A stretch of DNA of 64,000 nt, taken from Planctomycetaceae bacterium (lineage in GTDB: Bacteria; Planctomycetota; Planctomycetia; Pirellulales; Pirellulaceae). Positions 29,086 to 37,242 of this stretch are shown here, piece by piece. Location: assembly GCA_024642205.1 (NCBI GenBank), contig JAHEBQ010000009.1, positions 62,001 through 126,000 of the forward strand, given 5' to 3'. A program made the position numbers and the translations under genes. Position 1 is the stretch's first letter; each line of letters starts with the position of its first letter. The notes beneath the pieces are model-generated. The model was not told the DNA's origin, did not search any database, and saw only the letters and a program-made list of their open reading frames with translations.

Positions 29086-29371
29086 CAGTTTGTCCCATCA
29101 AGTTAACGGATGAATTTCACTCAGCCTGCGGCAGGTTGTCGGCGGGGAAAACCCGCGACTGTGGGTAGTCGTCGCCCAATTCCGAAAATCATAGGGTTTC
29201 TTGGAGTGCGAAATTGCCCTAAAGTGATGGGCTGAAACATTGACGAAACTTTCGATCGAACCTGGCTGTCAGTGATGAATTGGCAGGCGGTTGGGATCGG
29301 CAAAAATAAATACAACGAATTCCCGGTGGAACAAACCGTTCCGGCGGATGATATCGAACTTGGAACATTAT

Positions 29372-31525
29372 ATGGAAATTGACATATATCAGCAGTGCCC
29401 TTGTCACGCTGAAAAGAAAATCAAATTCTGCTGCGGCAAGGACGTGATCGGCGACTTGAATGAGGTTCTTGCCAAAAACCGATCAGGTCAGTCCACGGCA
29501 GCCCTGGATCAACTCGAACGAGTGATGAAGAAATCGGGGCCCAAGGACTGTTTGCTGACGATTCAGACTCACATTTTGATTTCCCAGGGTGAGATCGAAA
29601 AAGCCAGGGAGTCGAATGAGCTGTTTTTGAAAACCAACCCAAAGCATTCAACGGGCCTTCATCATCGGGCATTGATTCTGCTGGCCGAAGGCGAAACCGA
29701 CCAGGCTGTTGAGTCGCTACAAGACGCGATGGATGCGATTACGGGGAACGAAATTCCGATTTCGTTGGCAAATGCGTTTCGAATGGTGGGAATCGGATTG
29801 TTCTCACAGGGTAAGACGATCGCAGCTCGTGCCCATCTGAAATATGCTTCGGCTCTCAAAGGCGATTCTGATCCCGAGTTGGGGCGAATGCTCCACGAAT
29901 CATTGGCATCGCCATCGACCCCATTGGTGCTAAAGCAGGATTTTCCTTTGGCACCCACTCCGCCCAACGTCGAATGGGAAAAACGCTACGTCAATACGTT
30001 TCGTGCATTGGATCGGGGGCAATTTCGCAAGGCGCTCAAGTTCCTGAAGAAGATTGATTCAGAATTTCCGGATCAGCCGATCGTGGTTCGTGGCATCGCC
30101 GTTGTGAATTCGTATCTCGGTCGACTGGAGGATATGGTTGCGGCTTGGCGGCGATACAGCCGTTTGAGCGCGTTGTCAAAACTCGAGGCCGCGGAAGCCG
30201 AAGCGATTGCGCAGATGTTTGATGACGAACCGTTGGCGGCACCGATTTCGATCGAGCGAGTTACATTTGAGATTAGTGAAACGGATCTTGTTAGCGAGTT
30301 GGCTCTTTCGAACTCCCGTTTTGCGGTCTCCGATCCCATTCCATCGGACCCCTTTGAAGAAGGTCCCGCGCCGCGCTGGAACTTTCTCGTGCTTGACCGG
30401 AACAAGGTATCGTCGGCCGAGGATCTGACGCTGGATAACGTACCCAATGTCATCGGCGAGATCCTGATCTATGGAAAACAGACGGACCGTCCTGCCAGAA
30501 TTGAGGCGATCACGGCCAGGGATCACCGTTACGAACAAGTCAAGGATTTTGTCAAAGCGACGTTTGAGGGTGCGATCCAGGGGGAGCCCGGGTCTCAGGC
30601 GATTGGCGAGTCAAATGCAATGAGTGAGTTGCTTGAATGGCGATGGCACTTACCTGACGGCGTGACCCGAACGCAACATAATGAAATGGTGAAAGCCCAC
30701 CGCGATTACCTGCTCGTCGAGGAGTGGCCGAAACTGGTCTTCCACGTGCTCAATGACCAATCTCCGGCAGAAGCTGCGAAAGACCCGGAACTCGAAATTC
30801 CCCTGCGGGCATTGATCCTGATGCTGGAAAATGCGACCCAGGGGCAGGTCTTTAATGAGGAACTGGGGGCCAGGATTCGATCGAAACTCGGCTTGTCCGA
30901 GTATGAACGGGTTACGCCCGAGGAAAATCAGTTGATCAGTTCTCCGATACTGCAACAGCATTTGAATTTCGGAGCGCTTTCCGAGCAGCAGCTAATGATG
31001 GTTCAACACGAATCAATGGCCGTCGGCAACATGCGTGCTCTCAAACAGGTTGTCGCTGAGGCGCTCGTACGTCCGGAAATGAATTCAATGCCTCGCGATG
31101 TCTGTTTTTCGATGATGGCACATTTCACCGATGAAGATCAAGAAGCGCTTGGCTTTCTCGAACAGGCCAAAGCCGAAGCCACAAAGGCCGGAAGACCGGT
31201 CGGCGTCTACTTTGTTCAGGAATTTGAATTCCGGTTGATGCGTGGATTAACCGAGAAGATTTCCGAACTATTGCAGACGATTCAACTCAATTATCTCAAT
31301 GAACCGGAAGTCGAGTATCAGCTGGTGCGGGTGTTGGACCGGTTCGGGATCGGACCCGATCGTGGCCCGATTCGCGGCGGAACCCCACAGCCAGCGCAAG
31401 CGGAAGCGAATGCTGGAACGCTGTGGACGCCCGAAAGCAGCGCCCCGGTTGCGACGCAACCCGATGACCAGGCCGGTAAGCTTGAATCGGAAGCCAAGCC
31501 ATCGGGTTTGTGGATTCCGGATTGA
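29372..31525 (+). CDS. SEC-C motif protein with TPR-like repeats
   Basis: The first 20 residues contain a SEC-C zinc motif, CPCHAEKKIKFCCGKD, as found at the end of SecA and in small protein-binding domains. Tetratricopeptide-like helix pairs follow at residues 35-170 (AAALDQLERVM, ARESNELFLKTNPKHSTGLHHRALILLAEGETDQAVESL) and again at 215-300. The remaining 400 residues are helical with no known domain, and the tail is Pro/Ala/Gln-rich. An upstream in-frame ATG at 29291 would put 27 unrelated residues before the SEC-C motif; 29372 is preferred. The combination suggests a scaffold that binds zinc and protein partners, possibly near the translocon, but that is inference. Confidence 0.8.
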   Translation: MEIDIYQQCPCHAEKKIKFCCGKDVIGDLNEVLAKNRSGQSTAALDQLERVMKKSGPKDCLLTIQTHILISQGEIEKARESNELFLKTNPKHSTGLHHRALILLAEGETDQAVESLQDAMDAITGNEIPISLANAFRMVGIGLFSQGKTIAARAHLKYASALKGDSDPELGRMLHESLASPSTPLVLKQDFPLAPTPPNVEWEKRYVNTFRALDRGQFRKALKFLKKIDSEFPDQPIVVRGIAVVNSYLGRLEDMVAAWRRYSRLSALSKLEAAEAEAIAQMFDDEPLAAPISIERVTFEISETDLVSELALSNSRFAVSDPIPSDPFEEGPAPRWNFLVLDRNKVSSAEDLTLDNVPNVIGEILIYGKQTDRPARIEAITARDHRYEQVKDFVKATFEGAIQGEPGSQAIGESNAMSELLEWRWHLPDGVTRTQHNEMVKAHRDYLLVEEWPKLVFHVLNDQSPAEAAKDPELEIPLRALILMLENATQGQVFNEELGARIRSKLGLSEYERVTPEENQLISSPILQQHLNFGALSEQQLMMVQHESMAVGNMRALKQVVAEALVRPEMNSMPRDVCFSMMAHFTDEDQEALGFLEQAKAEATKAGRPVGVYFVQEFEFRLMRGLTEKISELLQTIQLNYLNEPEVEYQLVRVLDRFGIGPDRGPIRGGTPQPAQAEANAGTLWTPESSAPVATQPDDQAGKLESEAKPSGLWIPD

Positions 31526-31795
31526 TTTTTCTTCTGAACCACGTTGAAGCACGCGTCCATTCACTTCCCGGTTGGGTCGAGTGCTTCGATGGGAAGGGTT
31601 GAAGTCGCGCAACAATTCTCGTTTGTTGCTGCGACCAACCGCATTGTGTGGTGCAGGCGTGATCTCGCGTCTGGTCTTCTCCCCTCCTCTTGCCACTTCG
31701 CTTGTAATTCACTGACCGTTTGTAGACAATGGAGCAGGCTTTTCAGGGTTCCCAACGCGTTGGCTTCAACGGACCTTGGAAATCCAATCGTCATT

Positions 31796-31799
31796 GGAG
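31796..31799 (+). promoter_or_regulatory. Ribosome-binding site deciding the ricT start
   Basis: GGAG lies seven bases before the GTG at 31807. No comparable sequence precedes the ATG at 31729, so the GTG is the better start. Confidence 0.55.
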
Positions 31800-31806
31800 C
31801 GGCTTC

Positions 31807-32862
31807 GTGCCAAAATACATCGTTCGATACGGGACCCTGCGCAGCATCGGTGTCATGGCTTCCCGCAACAACGTCGAGTATCGACGAAGCATGGAAGTCA
31901 TTGTGCGTACCGACCGGGGAATCGAAGTCGGCCAAATCCTGTGTGAGGCCACCGACGACGCACTGTCTCATTTGGATCAGCCAGCGACCGGCCATGTCGT
32001 TCGAGAGGTTTCGACGGAAGACTTGAACGCGATTGATGCAATTGACAGTTCCCGCAAAATCAAGATTGAGGCCTGCCAGAAACACATCGAAGCGTTAGGT
32101 CTGGACATGAAGCTAGTCGATGTCGAGCAATTGTTCGGTGGCGAACGCCTGGTCGTCTATTATTTGTCGGAAGATCGTGTCGATTTTCGCGAGTTGGTGA
32201 AACTCCTGGCCGGAGAATTTCAAACACGAATTGAGATGAAGCAGATTGGCGTGCGGGACGAGGCGAAATTGTTGGCCGATTACGGAGACTGCGGCAAGCC
32301 GGTCTGCTGCAATACGCATTTGATCACGATGCCACCGGTGTCCATGAAAATGGCCAAGCTGCAAAAGGCAACGTTGGATCCGACCAAGATTTCAGGTCGA
32401 TGTGGCAGGCTCAAATGTTGCCTGCGCTATGAATTTGATACCTATGAGGCAATTCAGAAACAGCTGCCTCGTGTAGGGGCACATATCGTTACGCGCAATG
32501 GAAAAGCCCGGGTTCTGAACCAGCAAATCATTACCGAACAACTGCTGATCGAAACTGAAGATCACCGCCGAATGGTGATTGATGCCAGCGAAGTGTTATC
32601 GGTCATCAAAAAGTCTACCACCGGCGCTCAACAAATATCCAAACAACAGTCGACGCGATCGGCGGGGGATGGCCTTCGGCCTGCGACCGGAAAGCAGGAC
32701 ACTCTGGCAACGGGAATCGCTGCGGACGATACGGAAATTAAGGGGCCGAATGAAGCAGAAGTGAAATCCATTCAGCCATCCGAACGGGGAAAACGAAGGG
32801 GACGAAAACGTGGCGACGGTAACGCGGGTCGGAGTGGGGGTCGCAAGGGCAGGAAGAATTAG
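31807..32862 (+). CDS. ricT: PSP1/RicT-family regulatory protein
   Basis: The 351-residue product belongs to the PSP1 family, whose Bacillus member YaaT (RicT) works with RicA and RicF on RNA maturation and phosphorelay control. The conserved core is visible: VEVIVRTDRGIEVGQIL-like text near residue 30, VDVEQLFGGERLVVYYLSEDRVDFRELVKLLAGEF, and the cysteine cluster DCGKPVCCN with GRCGRLKCCLRYEFDTYE at residues 175-215, which in RicT helps bind Fe-S clusters. The lysine/arginine-rich C-terminal tail is lineage-specific. No ricA or ricF is adjacent. The start is GTG at 31807 because of its ribosome-binding site and because the family begins there. Confidence 0.92.
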   Translation: MPKYIVRYGTLRSIGVMASRNNVEYRRSMEVIVRTDRGIEVGQILCEATDDALSHLDQPATGHVVREVSTEDLNAIDAIDSSRKIKIEACQKHIEALGLDMKLVDVEQLFGGERLVVYYLSEDRVDFRELVKLLAGEFQTRIEMKQIGVRDEAKLLADYGDCGKPVCCNTHLITMPPVSMKMAKLQKATLDPTKISGRCGRLKCCLRYEFDTYEAIQKQLPRVGAHIVTRNGKARVLNQQIITEQLLIETEDHRRMVIDASEVLSVIKKSTTGAQQISKQQSTRSAGDGLRPATGKQDTLATGIAADDTEIKGPNEAEVKSIQPSERGKRRGRKRGDGNAGRSGGRKGRKN

Positions 32863-33013
32863 ATTATTTGGATTGGATTCCAACCGGCAGTAGATAGAAT
32901 ATGCCATGGTCTGGAATAGGGCGCGTCGCCCCTAACTTGATTGAACGTCCGTGGTGGAATCGGAATTTCCACTGTCACATCTATTGAATCTCTTCTTCCA
33001 TTTTGGGTTTAAA

Positions 33014-33475
33014 ATGACTGATGATTCATTCTCGCTTTACCAGGTTGTCAATCAGGATCCGCGTTATCCGATTGAGGCGTACATGTTTGTTCGCGAAGCA
33101 CTTGCGTACGCAGCTGACTCAATGGAGTTGGGTTCTCATGCATACAGCGATCCCGAGTGCGAACCCGAGTGCGATCTCGAATCCTCAACCCACCGGGCGC
33201 GCCGGGAACGTCATCTGACCGGCCAGCAGTTGTGCGAAGCCATTCGCCGTTACGCTTTGAATCAATATGGGTACATGGCAAAAATCGTCTTGAACAACTG
33301 GAACCTGGAAACGACAAGTTGTTTCGGCGATATCGTTTATAATATGATCTCGGTTGGGATCATGAAGAAATCCAGCCGTGACAAACGTTCGCATTTCGAT
33401 GATGTCTACCGTTTTGATGACGTGTTTCAGACTGACTTTGCGATTTGCGACGCCATGGCCCAACGCCGAACCTGA
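33014..33475 (+). CDS. Minf_1886 family conserved protein
   Basis: The 153-residue cytoplasmic product matches the Minf_1886 family, found in planctomycetes and Verrucomicrobia and named only by locus. Seen here are a helical N-terminus (PRYPIEAYMFVREALAYA), RHLTGQQLCEAIRRYALNQYGYMAK, and a C-terminal DFDDVYRFDDVFQ-like tail. An upstream in-frame start at 32951 adds 21 hydrophobic residues that are not part of the family; the ATG at 33014 is preferred. Function is unknown; no enzyme motif is present. Confidence 0.85.
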   Translation: MTDDSFSLYQVVNQDPRYPIEAYMFVREALAYAADSMELGSHAYSDPECEPECDLESSTHRARRERHLTGQQLCEAIRRYALNQYGYMAKIVLNNWNLETTSCFGDIVYNMISVGIMKKSSRDKRSHFDDVYRFDDVFQTDFAICDAMAQRRT

Positions 33476-33685
33476 TTTGCTCGCCAGGTGATTTCACGCC
33501 AGCGAAAGGCTTGCGGGCATCGGGTGAAGGTTTTGAGGTTCGGGACCAGGTTCGGAGATTTTCCCTCCGAGGTGCACCGCCGTATCACGGGCGGACTCAT
33601 CAGACCATGGATTCAGCTTGTAAAGCGTGTGATCGTCGTTAGAATTTCCGTTTCTTTGGCAACTCATTTCATGGAATGTTGATTC

Positions 33686-33916
33686 GTGGCCAAATCCAAA
33701 GTCAAACCTGAGCCACGTCGTAACCCGGGTGCCGAGAGCTTGCTCGGTGTGGGTAATTCGGATTCGTCGAATTCCGAGTCGCGCTCGCTTGTCGAGCCTG
33801 CCGCAGGCCTTGAACCCGTGAACCGGCAACCTTGGCTTTTCGGAATTGCACTGGTCCTGTTTGTCAGCTGGTTGGTGTATCTTTCCTGCATCGCCTACGT
33901 AGTCATGTCCAAATGA
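33686..33916 (+). CDS. Small single-span membrane protein coupled to glycerate dehydrogenase
   Basis: The 76-residue product has a polar, Ser/Glu-rich N-terminal half and one hydrophobic segment (about residues 50-72, LFGIALVLFVSWLVYLSCIAYVV) close to the C-terminus, so it should be a tail-anchored or single-span membrane protein. Its TGA stop overlaps the ATG of the next gene in the arrangement ATGA at 33913-33916, which argues that it is translated and coupled to the dehydrogenase. The start is GTG at 33686. I do not recognise a family. Confidence 0.65.
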   Translation: MAKSKVKPEPRRNPGAESLLGVGNSDSSNSESRSLVEPAAGLEPVNRQPWLFGIALVLFVSWLVYLSCIAYVVMSK

Positions 33917-34869
33917 AGATCGTTGTACTTGACGGGCATACTCTCAACCCCGGAGACAATCCCTGGGCTCCCGTCGAAGCCTGCGGTGACTTGACGGTCT
34001 ATGATCGAACCAGGTCATCTCAGATCGTTGAACGCGCCTCGGAAGCCGAGATTGTTTTGACCAACAAAGTCGTGATGGACCAGGCTGTCATATCACGACT
34101 GCCCAACTTGAGGTTCATTGCAGTATTGGCAACGGGTTACAACGTCGTTGATGTCGGTTTTGCGCATCAACAAGGTATTCCGGTTTCCAACGTGCCGGTG
34201 TACAGCACCGATTCGGTCGCCCAACATGTCATGGCCAGCATCTTGAGCTTCATTCATAAACCTGCCGAGCATCACGCTGCAATTCAGCAGGGGTTGTGGC
34301 AGACCGCCAACGATTTTTCGTTTTGGCTGTATCCGTTGACCGAATTGAAGGGAAAGACAATCGGCATCATCGGGTTGGGGCGCATTGGCCGAGCAACCGC
34401 GACATTGGCCACGGCTTTTGGAATGAGAGTTGTTGCGCACAGTCGTCGCCAAAGCGAACCGCTTTCGAGTCCCGGCTTCGAGTGGCTCAGCGTCGATGAT
34501 ATTTTCGCCAATTCGGATTATGTCAGCCTGCACTGTCCACAAACGCCAGAAACGGAAGGCCTGGTCAATGCGAAGTTGATTTCAAAAATGAAGCCGCAGG
34601 CAGTGTTGATCAATACTGCACGGGGTGGCTTGATCAATGAGCACGATCTGGCCGATGCGCTCAACGCCGGCAGGATTGGAGGTGCCCTGCTGGACGTCGT
34701 GTCGACCGAACCGATCGTTGATTCCAACCCGCTGCTTCGGGCCCGAAACTGTGTTTTGACGCCTCATATTGCCTGGTCGACGATTGAATCCCGTCGGCGT
34801 CTCATGCAAACAGCCGCTGACAATGTGGCGGCGTTTATTTCCGGCGCCCCGATCAACCTGGTAAATTAG
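33913..34869 (+). CDS. D-glycerate dehydrogenase / hydroxypyruvate reductase
   Basis: An NAD(P)-dependent D-2-hydroxyacid dehydrogenase acting on hydroxypyruvate/glycerate. The 318-residue sequence begins MKIVVLDGHTLNPGDNPWAP, a glycerate-dehydrogenase-type opening, and shows the nucleotide-binding GLGRIGRA near residue 150, the catalytic arginine in INTARGGLI, a glutamate in DVVSTEP and the histidine in TPHIAWST. The start at ATG 33913 overlaps the previous stop by four bases; an earlier start at 33832 lies within the previous gene and is rejected. It could also work on related 2-hydroxyacids. Confidence 0.9.
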   Translation: MKIVVLDGHTLNPGDNPWAPVEACGDLTVYDRTRSSQIVERASEAEIVLTNKVVMDQAVISRLPNLRFIAVLATGYNVVDVGFAHQQGIPVSNVPVYSTDSVAQHVMASILSFIHKPAEHHAAIQQGLWQTANDFSFWLYPLTELKGKTIGIIGLGRIGRATATLATAFGMRVVAHSRRQSEPLSSPGFEWLSVDDIFANSDYVSLHCPQTPETEGLVNAKLISKMKPQAVLINTARGGLINEHDLADALNAGRIGGALLDVVSTEPIVDSNPLLRARNCVLTPHIAWSTIESRRRLMQTAADNVAAFISGAPINLVN

Positions 34870-34988
34870 ATTCTGTCAATTATCGATGCGGCAATCGTGG
34901 ACAATGAGGTTAACGAATCAGCCGGTATGTTTGCCGTGGCGTCTCATCGGAATCGCGAACTGCTCGATCCAAAGTCAAGACGGGATTT

Positions 34989-36179
34989 TCACACGCGGTC
35001 GGCGGAATTCAATTCGCGCAACAATGAATCAAACCAGGCCATTTCTTTGGCGATTCCATCGGCCAGTGAATCTTCCCTCAAGCGGGCAGGCAAAACGTTC
35101 CAGGCGTAAGTCTCAATCTCGAAATGCGGCGCAGGCTTGCCCGACGTCAGGACCGATTCAATGCATTTCCGGATGTCGTGTTGGGTTGTACCGATCAAGT
35201 CGAGCGTTTCCAAGAAAACGGGAACATGGAAATGGACCCGCCAGCAGCCCCGGGGAATCTCGCTGGACTCTGCCAGGGCCAGATGAAGGTCTTCATAAAA
35301 CGTCGTTTGCTCACCGATCCGAACCGTAGTCTGGTGCAGGTATCGCGGCTCAGCAAAACTTGCGAGCTGTTGGCGTTTCGCCAGGCGTTCTTCCTTGGAT
35401 CCGGCTTCGAAATCGACGGCAACGGCGGAAGAAACCTGAACCTTGCCAATTCGAATCCCGGAAGCCGCAAGCTCACGAACGGCCGTTGCCTGTTCCTCGT
35501 ACATGACCGCCGAATGACAAACGTCGTGACAGACGCCGATGTGGTTGCCAATCCGCCGATTTGTCGAGTTGTCGTCGGTCAGCAAGTGTTGATCAAAATA
35601 CCCGACGATGTCTTCGCAGGTATCGAGAATGCAACCTGGTTCCGGTTCGAGACAGATGAAAATATTTCGGCCCGTCGATTGAGCAATTTGGTCCAGGTGT
35701 TCCGCGCAGGTTCTCAGGTTTCGCGAACACGATTTCCAGAATTGCGCATCGTCCACGTTGGAACGATTGCCATCGACCGGCCAGCCAAGAGGTAATGTCG
35801 AAATCGTACCATCGATCCCGGCGGGCAGAAGTACGTTGAGGATTTCGGCCAGTCGTACGGTGTAGTCGAGTCGTTGTGGATCTGCCCACGTCGGTCGGTA
35901 AACGTCGTGTTTGACGACGTCCTGATGGAAATCGCCATACGGAAATCCGTTGAGTGTAAAGGGAAGCAAGCCGGAATCCGCCAGCCAATCACGAAAAGCG
36001 AACAGTCGGTTCCGGTCATCGAGTTCGCGGGCGGCAGTAGCGCTGAGCCAAAGTCCAATCCCCATCGATTCATCAGGCCGAACCTGTGATTTGACATTGA
36101 GGCTGTATTGCGTCAGGTTCTGTTTGACTTCGTCAATTGTTCCGCCGGGATGTACGTTGCCACAATAACCGATCTGCAT
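34989..36179 (-). CDS. eboE: EboE-like metabolite traffic protein
   Basis: The 396-residue product resembles EboE, a TIM-barrel relative of xylose isomerases encoded in the ebo clusters used for moving isoprenoid-type metabolites to the periplasm in cyanobacteria and other bacteria. Signature stretches are YCGNVHPGGTIDEVKQNL, MGIGLWLSATAARELDD, FTLNGFPYGDFHQDVVKHDVY and TISTLPLGWPVDG, all near the N-terminus, and CLEPEPGCILDT near residue 185. An earlier start at 36281 would add 34 residues unlike the family; the ATG at 36179 follows GGAAAG. No eboA-D or eboF genes are adjacent, so its role here is uncertain. Confidence 0.78.
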   Translation of the reverse strand: MQIGYCGNVHPGGTIDEVKQNLTQYSLNVKSQVRPDESMGIGLWLSATAARELDDRNRLFAFRDWLADSGLLPFTLNGFPYGDFHQDVVKHDVYRPTWADPQRLDYTVRLAEILNVLLPAGIDGTISTLPLGWPVDGNRSNVDDAQFWKSCSRNLRTCAEHLDQIAQSTGRNIFICLEPEPGCILDTCEDIVGYFDQHLLTDDNSTNRRIGNHIGVCHDVCHSAVMYEEQATAVRELAASGIRIGKVQVSSAVAVDFEAGSKEERLAKRQQLASFAEPRYLHQTTVRIGEQTTFYEDLHLALAESSEIPRGCWRVHFHVPVFLETLDLIGTTQHDIRKCIESVLTSGKPAPHFEIETYAWNVLPARLREDSLADGIAKEMAWFDSLLRELNSADRV

Positions 36180-36363
36180 TTTGCTTTCCGATTTTTCGAG
36201 TTTGGTTTCGGCGTGCTGGCCGACGGCTGTGGACACCTTCGGATGATACTGCCGAAGGATGTTTACGATCTTGCGTTTCAATTGACGGCCAGGTCGGGCG
36301 ATTTCTTCAACGGCTCACGCAGAGCCCGGGTATCCTGACAACGGATGGATCCGAATCATCAAA

Positions 36364-36852
36364 TCATGACCTTGTCGCGTCACCGGTTTTCACGATTTCC
36401 ACAGGGGAAAGACAGCAGCCGCCCATTGCGAGGGCGATCCAACCCACGATGTAAGCGATTCCGCCGATCGGCACAACCGCACCAAGCACGCGTACTTCCG
36501 TCACAACCAGTGCGTATAGCAAACCGGAAAAAACCAGGATCCCCAGGATGAAACACCAGCCGGCTACAGCTAGCCATTTGCCCGGACGGACCAGAGCTAC
36601 CAGACCAACCAGGATCAACCCGATCGAATGGTGCATCTGATAAAGTGCCGCCGTTTTCCAGTTGTCCATCCGTCGGGCGAGCAATTCCGGATCGTCCCGA
36701 TGTCGTTCTGATAAGATTTCGTCCAGACCGTGGGCACCGAAAGCGCCCAGTCCAACAGCCAGAGCAGCCAAAATTGCGCCCAGGCAAATCCAATATCGGG
36801 TCATGGCCAAGCGGGGTAATTGAGGACTGAGGTCTGGATGCGATTTGGTCAT
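36364..36852 (-). CDS. DUF423 family membrane protein
   Basis: The 162-residue product is a small inner-membrane protein of the DUF423 (YwdK/YgdD) family. After about 16 polar residues comes LGAILAALAVGLGAFGAHGLDEIL, the family's opening, then WKTAALYQMHHSIGLILVGLVAL and GWCFILGILVFSGLLYAL, making four predicted membrane spans. The internal ATG at 36804 (MTRYWIC) is a plausible alternative start. No function has been assigned to the family. Confidence 0.88.
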   Translation of the reverse strand: MTKSHPDLSPQLPRLAMTRYWICLGAILAALAVGLGAFGAHGLDEILSERHRDDPELLARRMDNWKTAALYQMHHSIGLILVGLVALVRPGKWLAVAGWCFILGILVFSGLLYALVVTEVRVLGAVVPIGGIAYIVGWIALAMGGCCLSPVEIVKTGDATRS

Positions 36853-37242
36853 TTGAAATGTGATCCCTTGTCAACTGGCAGCCCGAAACGAGATTGAAAG
36901 TGATATTTCGAACGATTCGACAAACGCCAGCTTGCGGTTTTGATTAGCGTGTTTTCCAATGCGTTTATATTGATCGTTCGGTTTTCCACAACCATCAGGC
37001 GAGCTATCATTCGTCGATTTATCGTGAAAGTCGACGAACCACGTGTTTGATGGGCCCGGTGCCAGATGGACCACGTGTTCGGTACGATCGTTCACAGGAG
37101 ATGCCGTCGCGGCCAAGACACATTTAATGAACAAAATCTGCGTCAGTTGCAAGTGCTGCTTCTGACTTTCCCATCCGAAGGCCAGTTTCAAAACTCGACA
37201 ACTTCGAACACCATTCCCAAATCCCGATGAGCCGATTCAAAA
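36853..37242. other. Divergent intergenic region, no gene seen
   Basis: These 390 bases separate the DUF423 gene from the M14-S9 peptidase gene, which are transcribed away from each other. A reading frame on the minus strand (36871-37191) has no family resemblance. Promoters for both genes should lie here, but I could not pick out a convincing pair. Confidence 0.45.
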
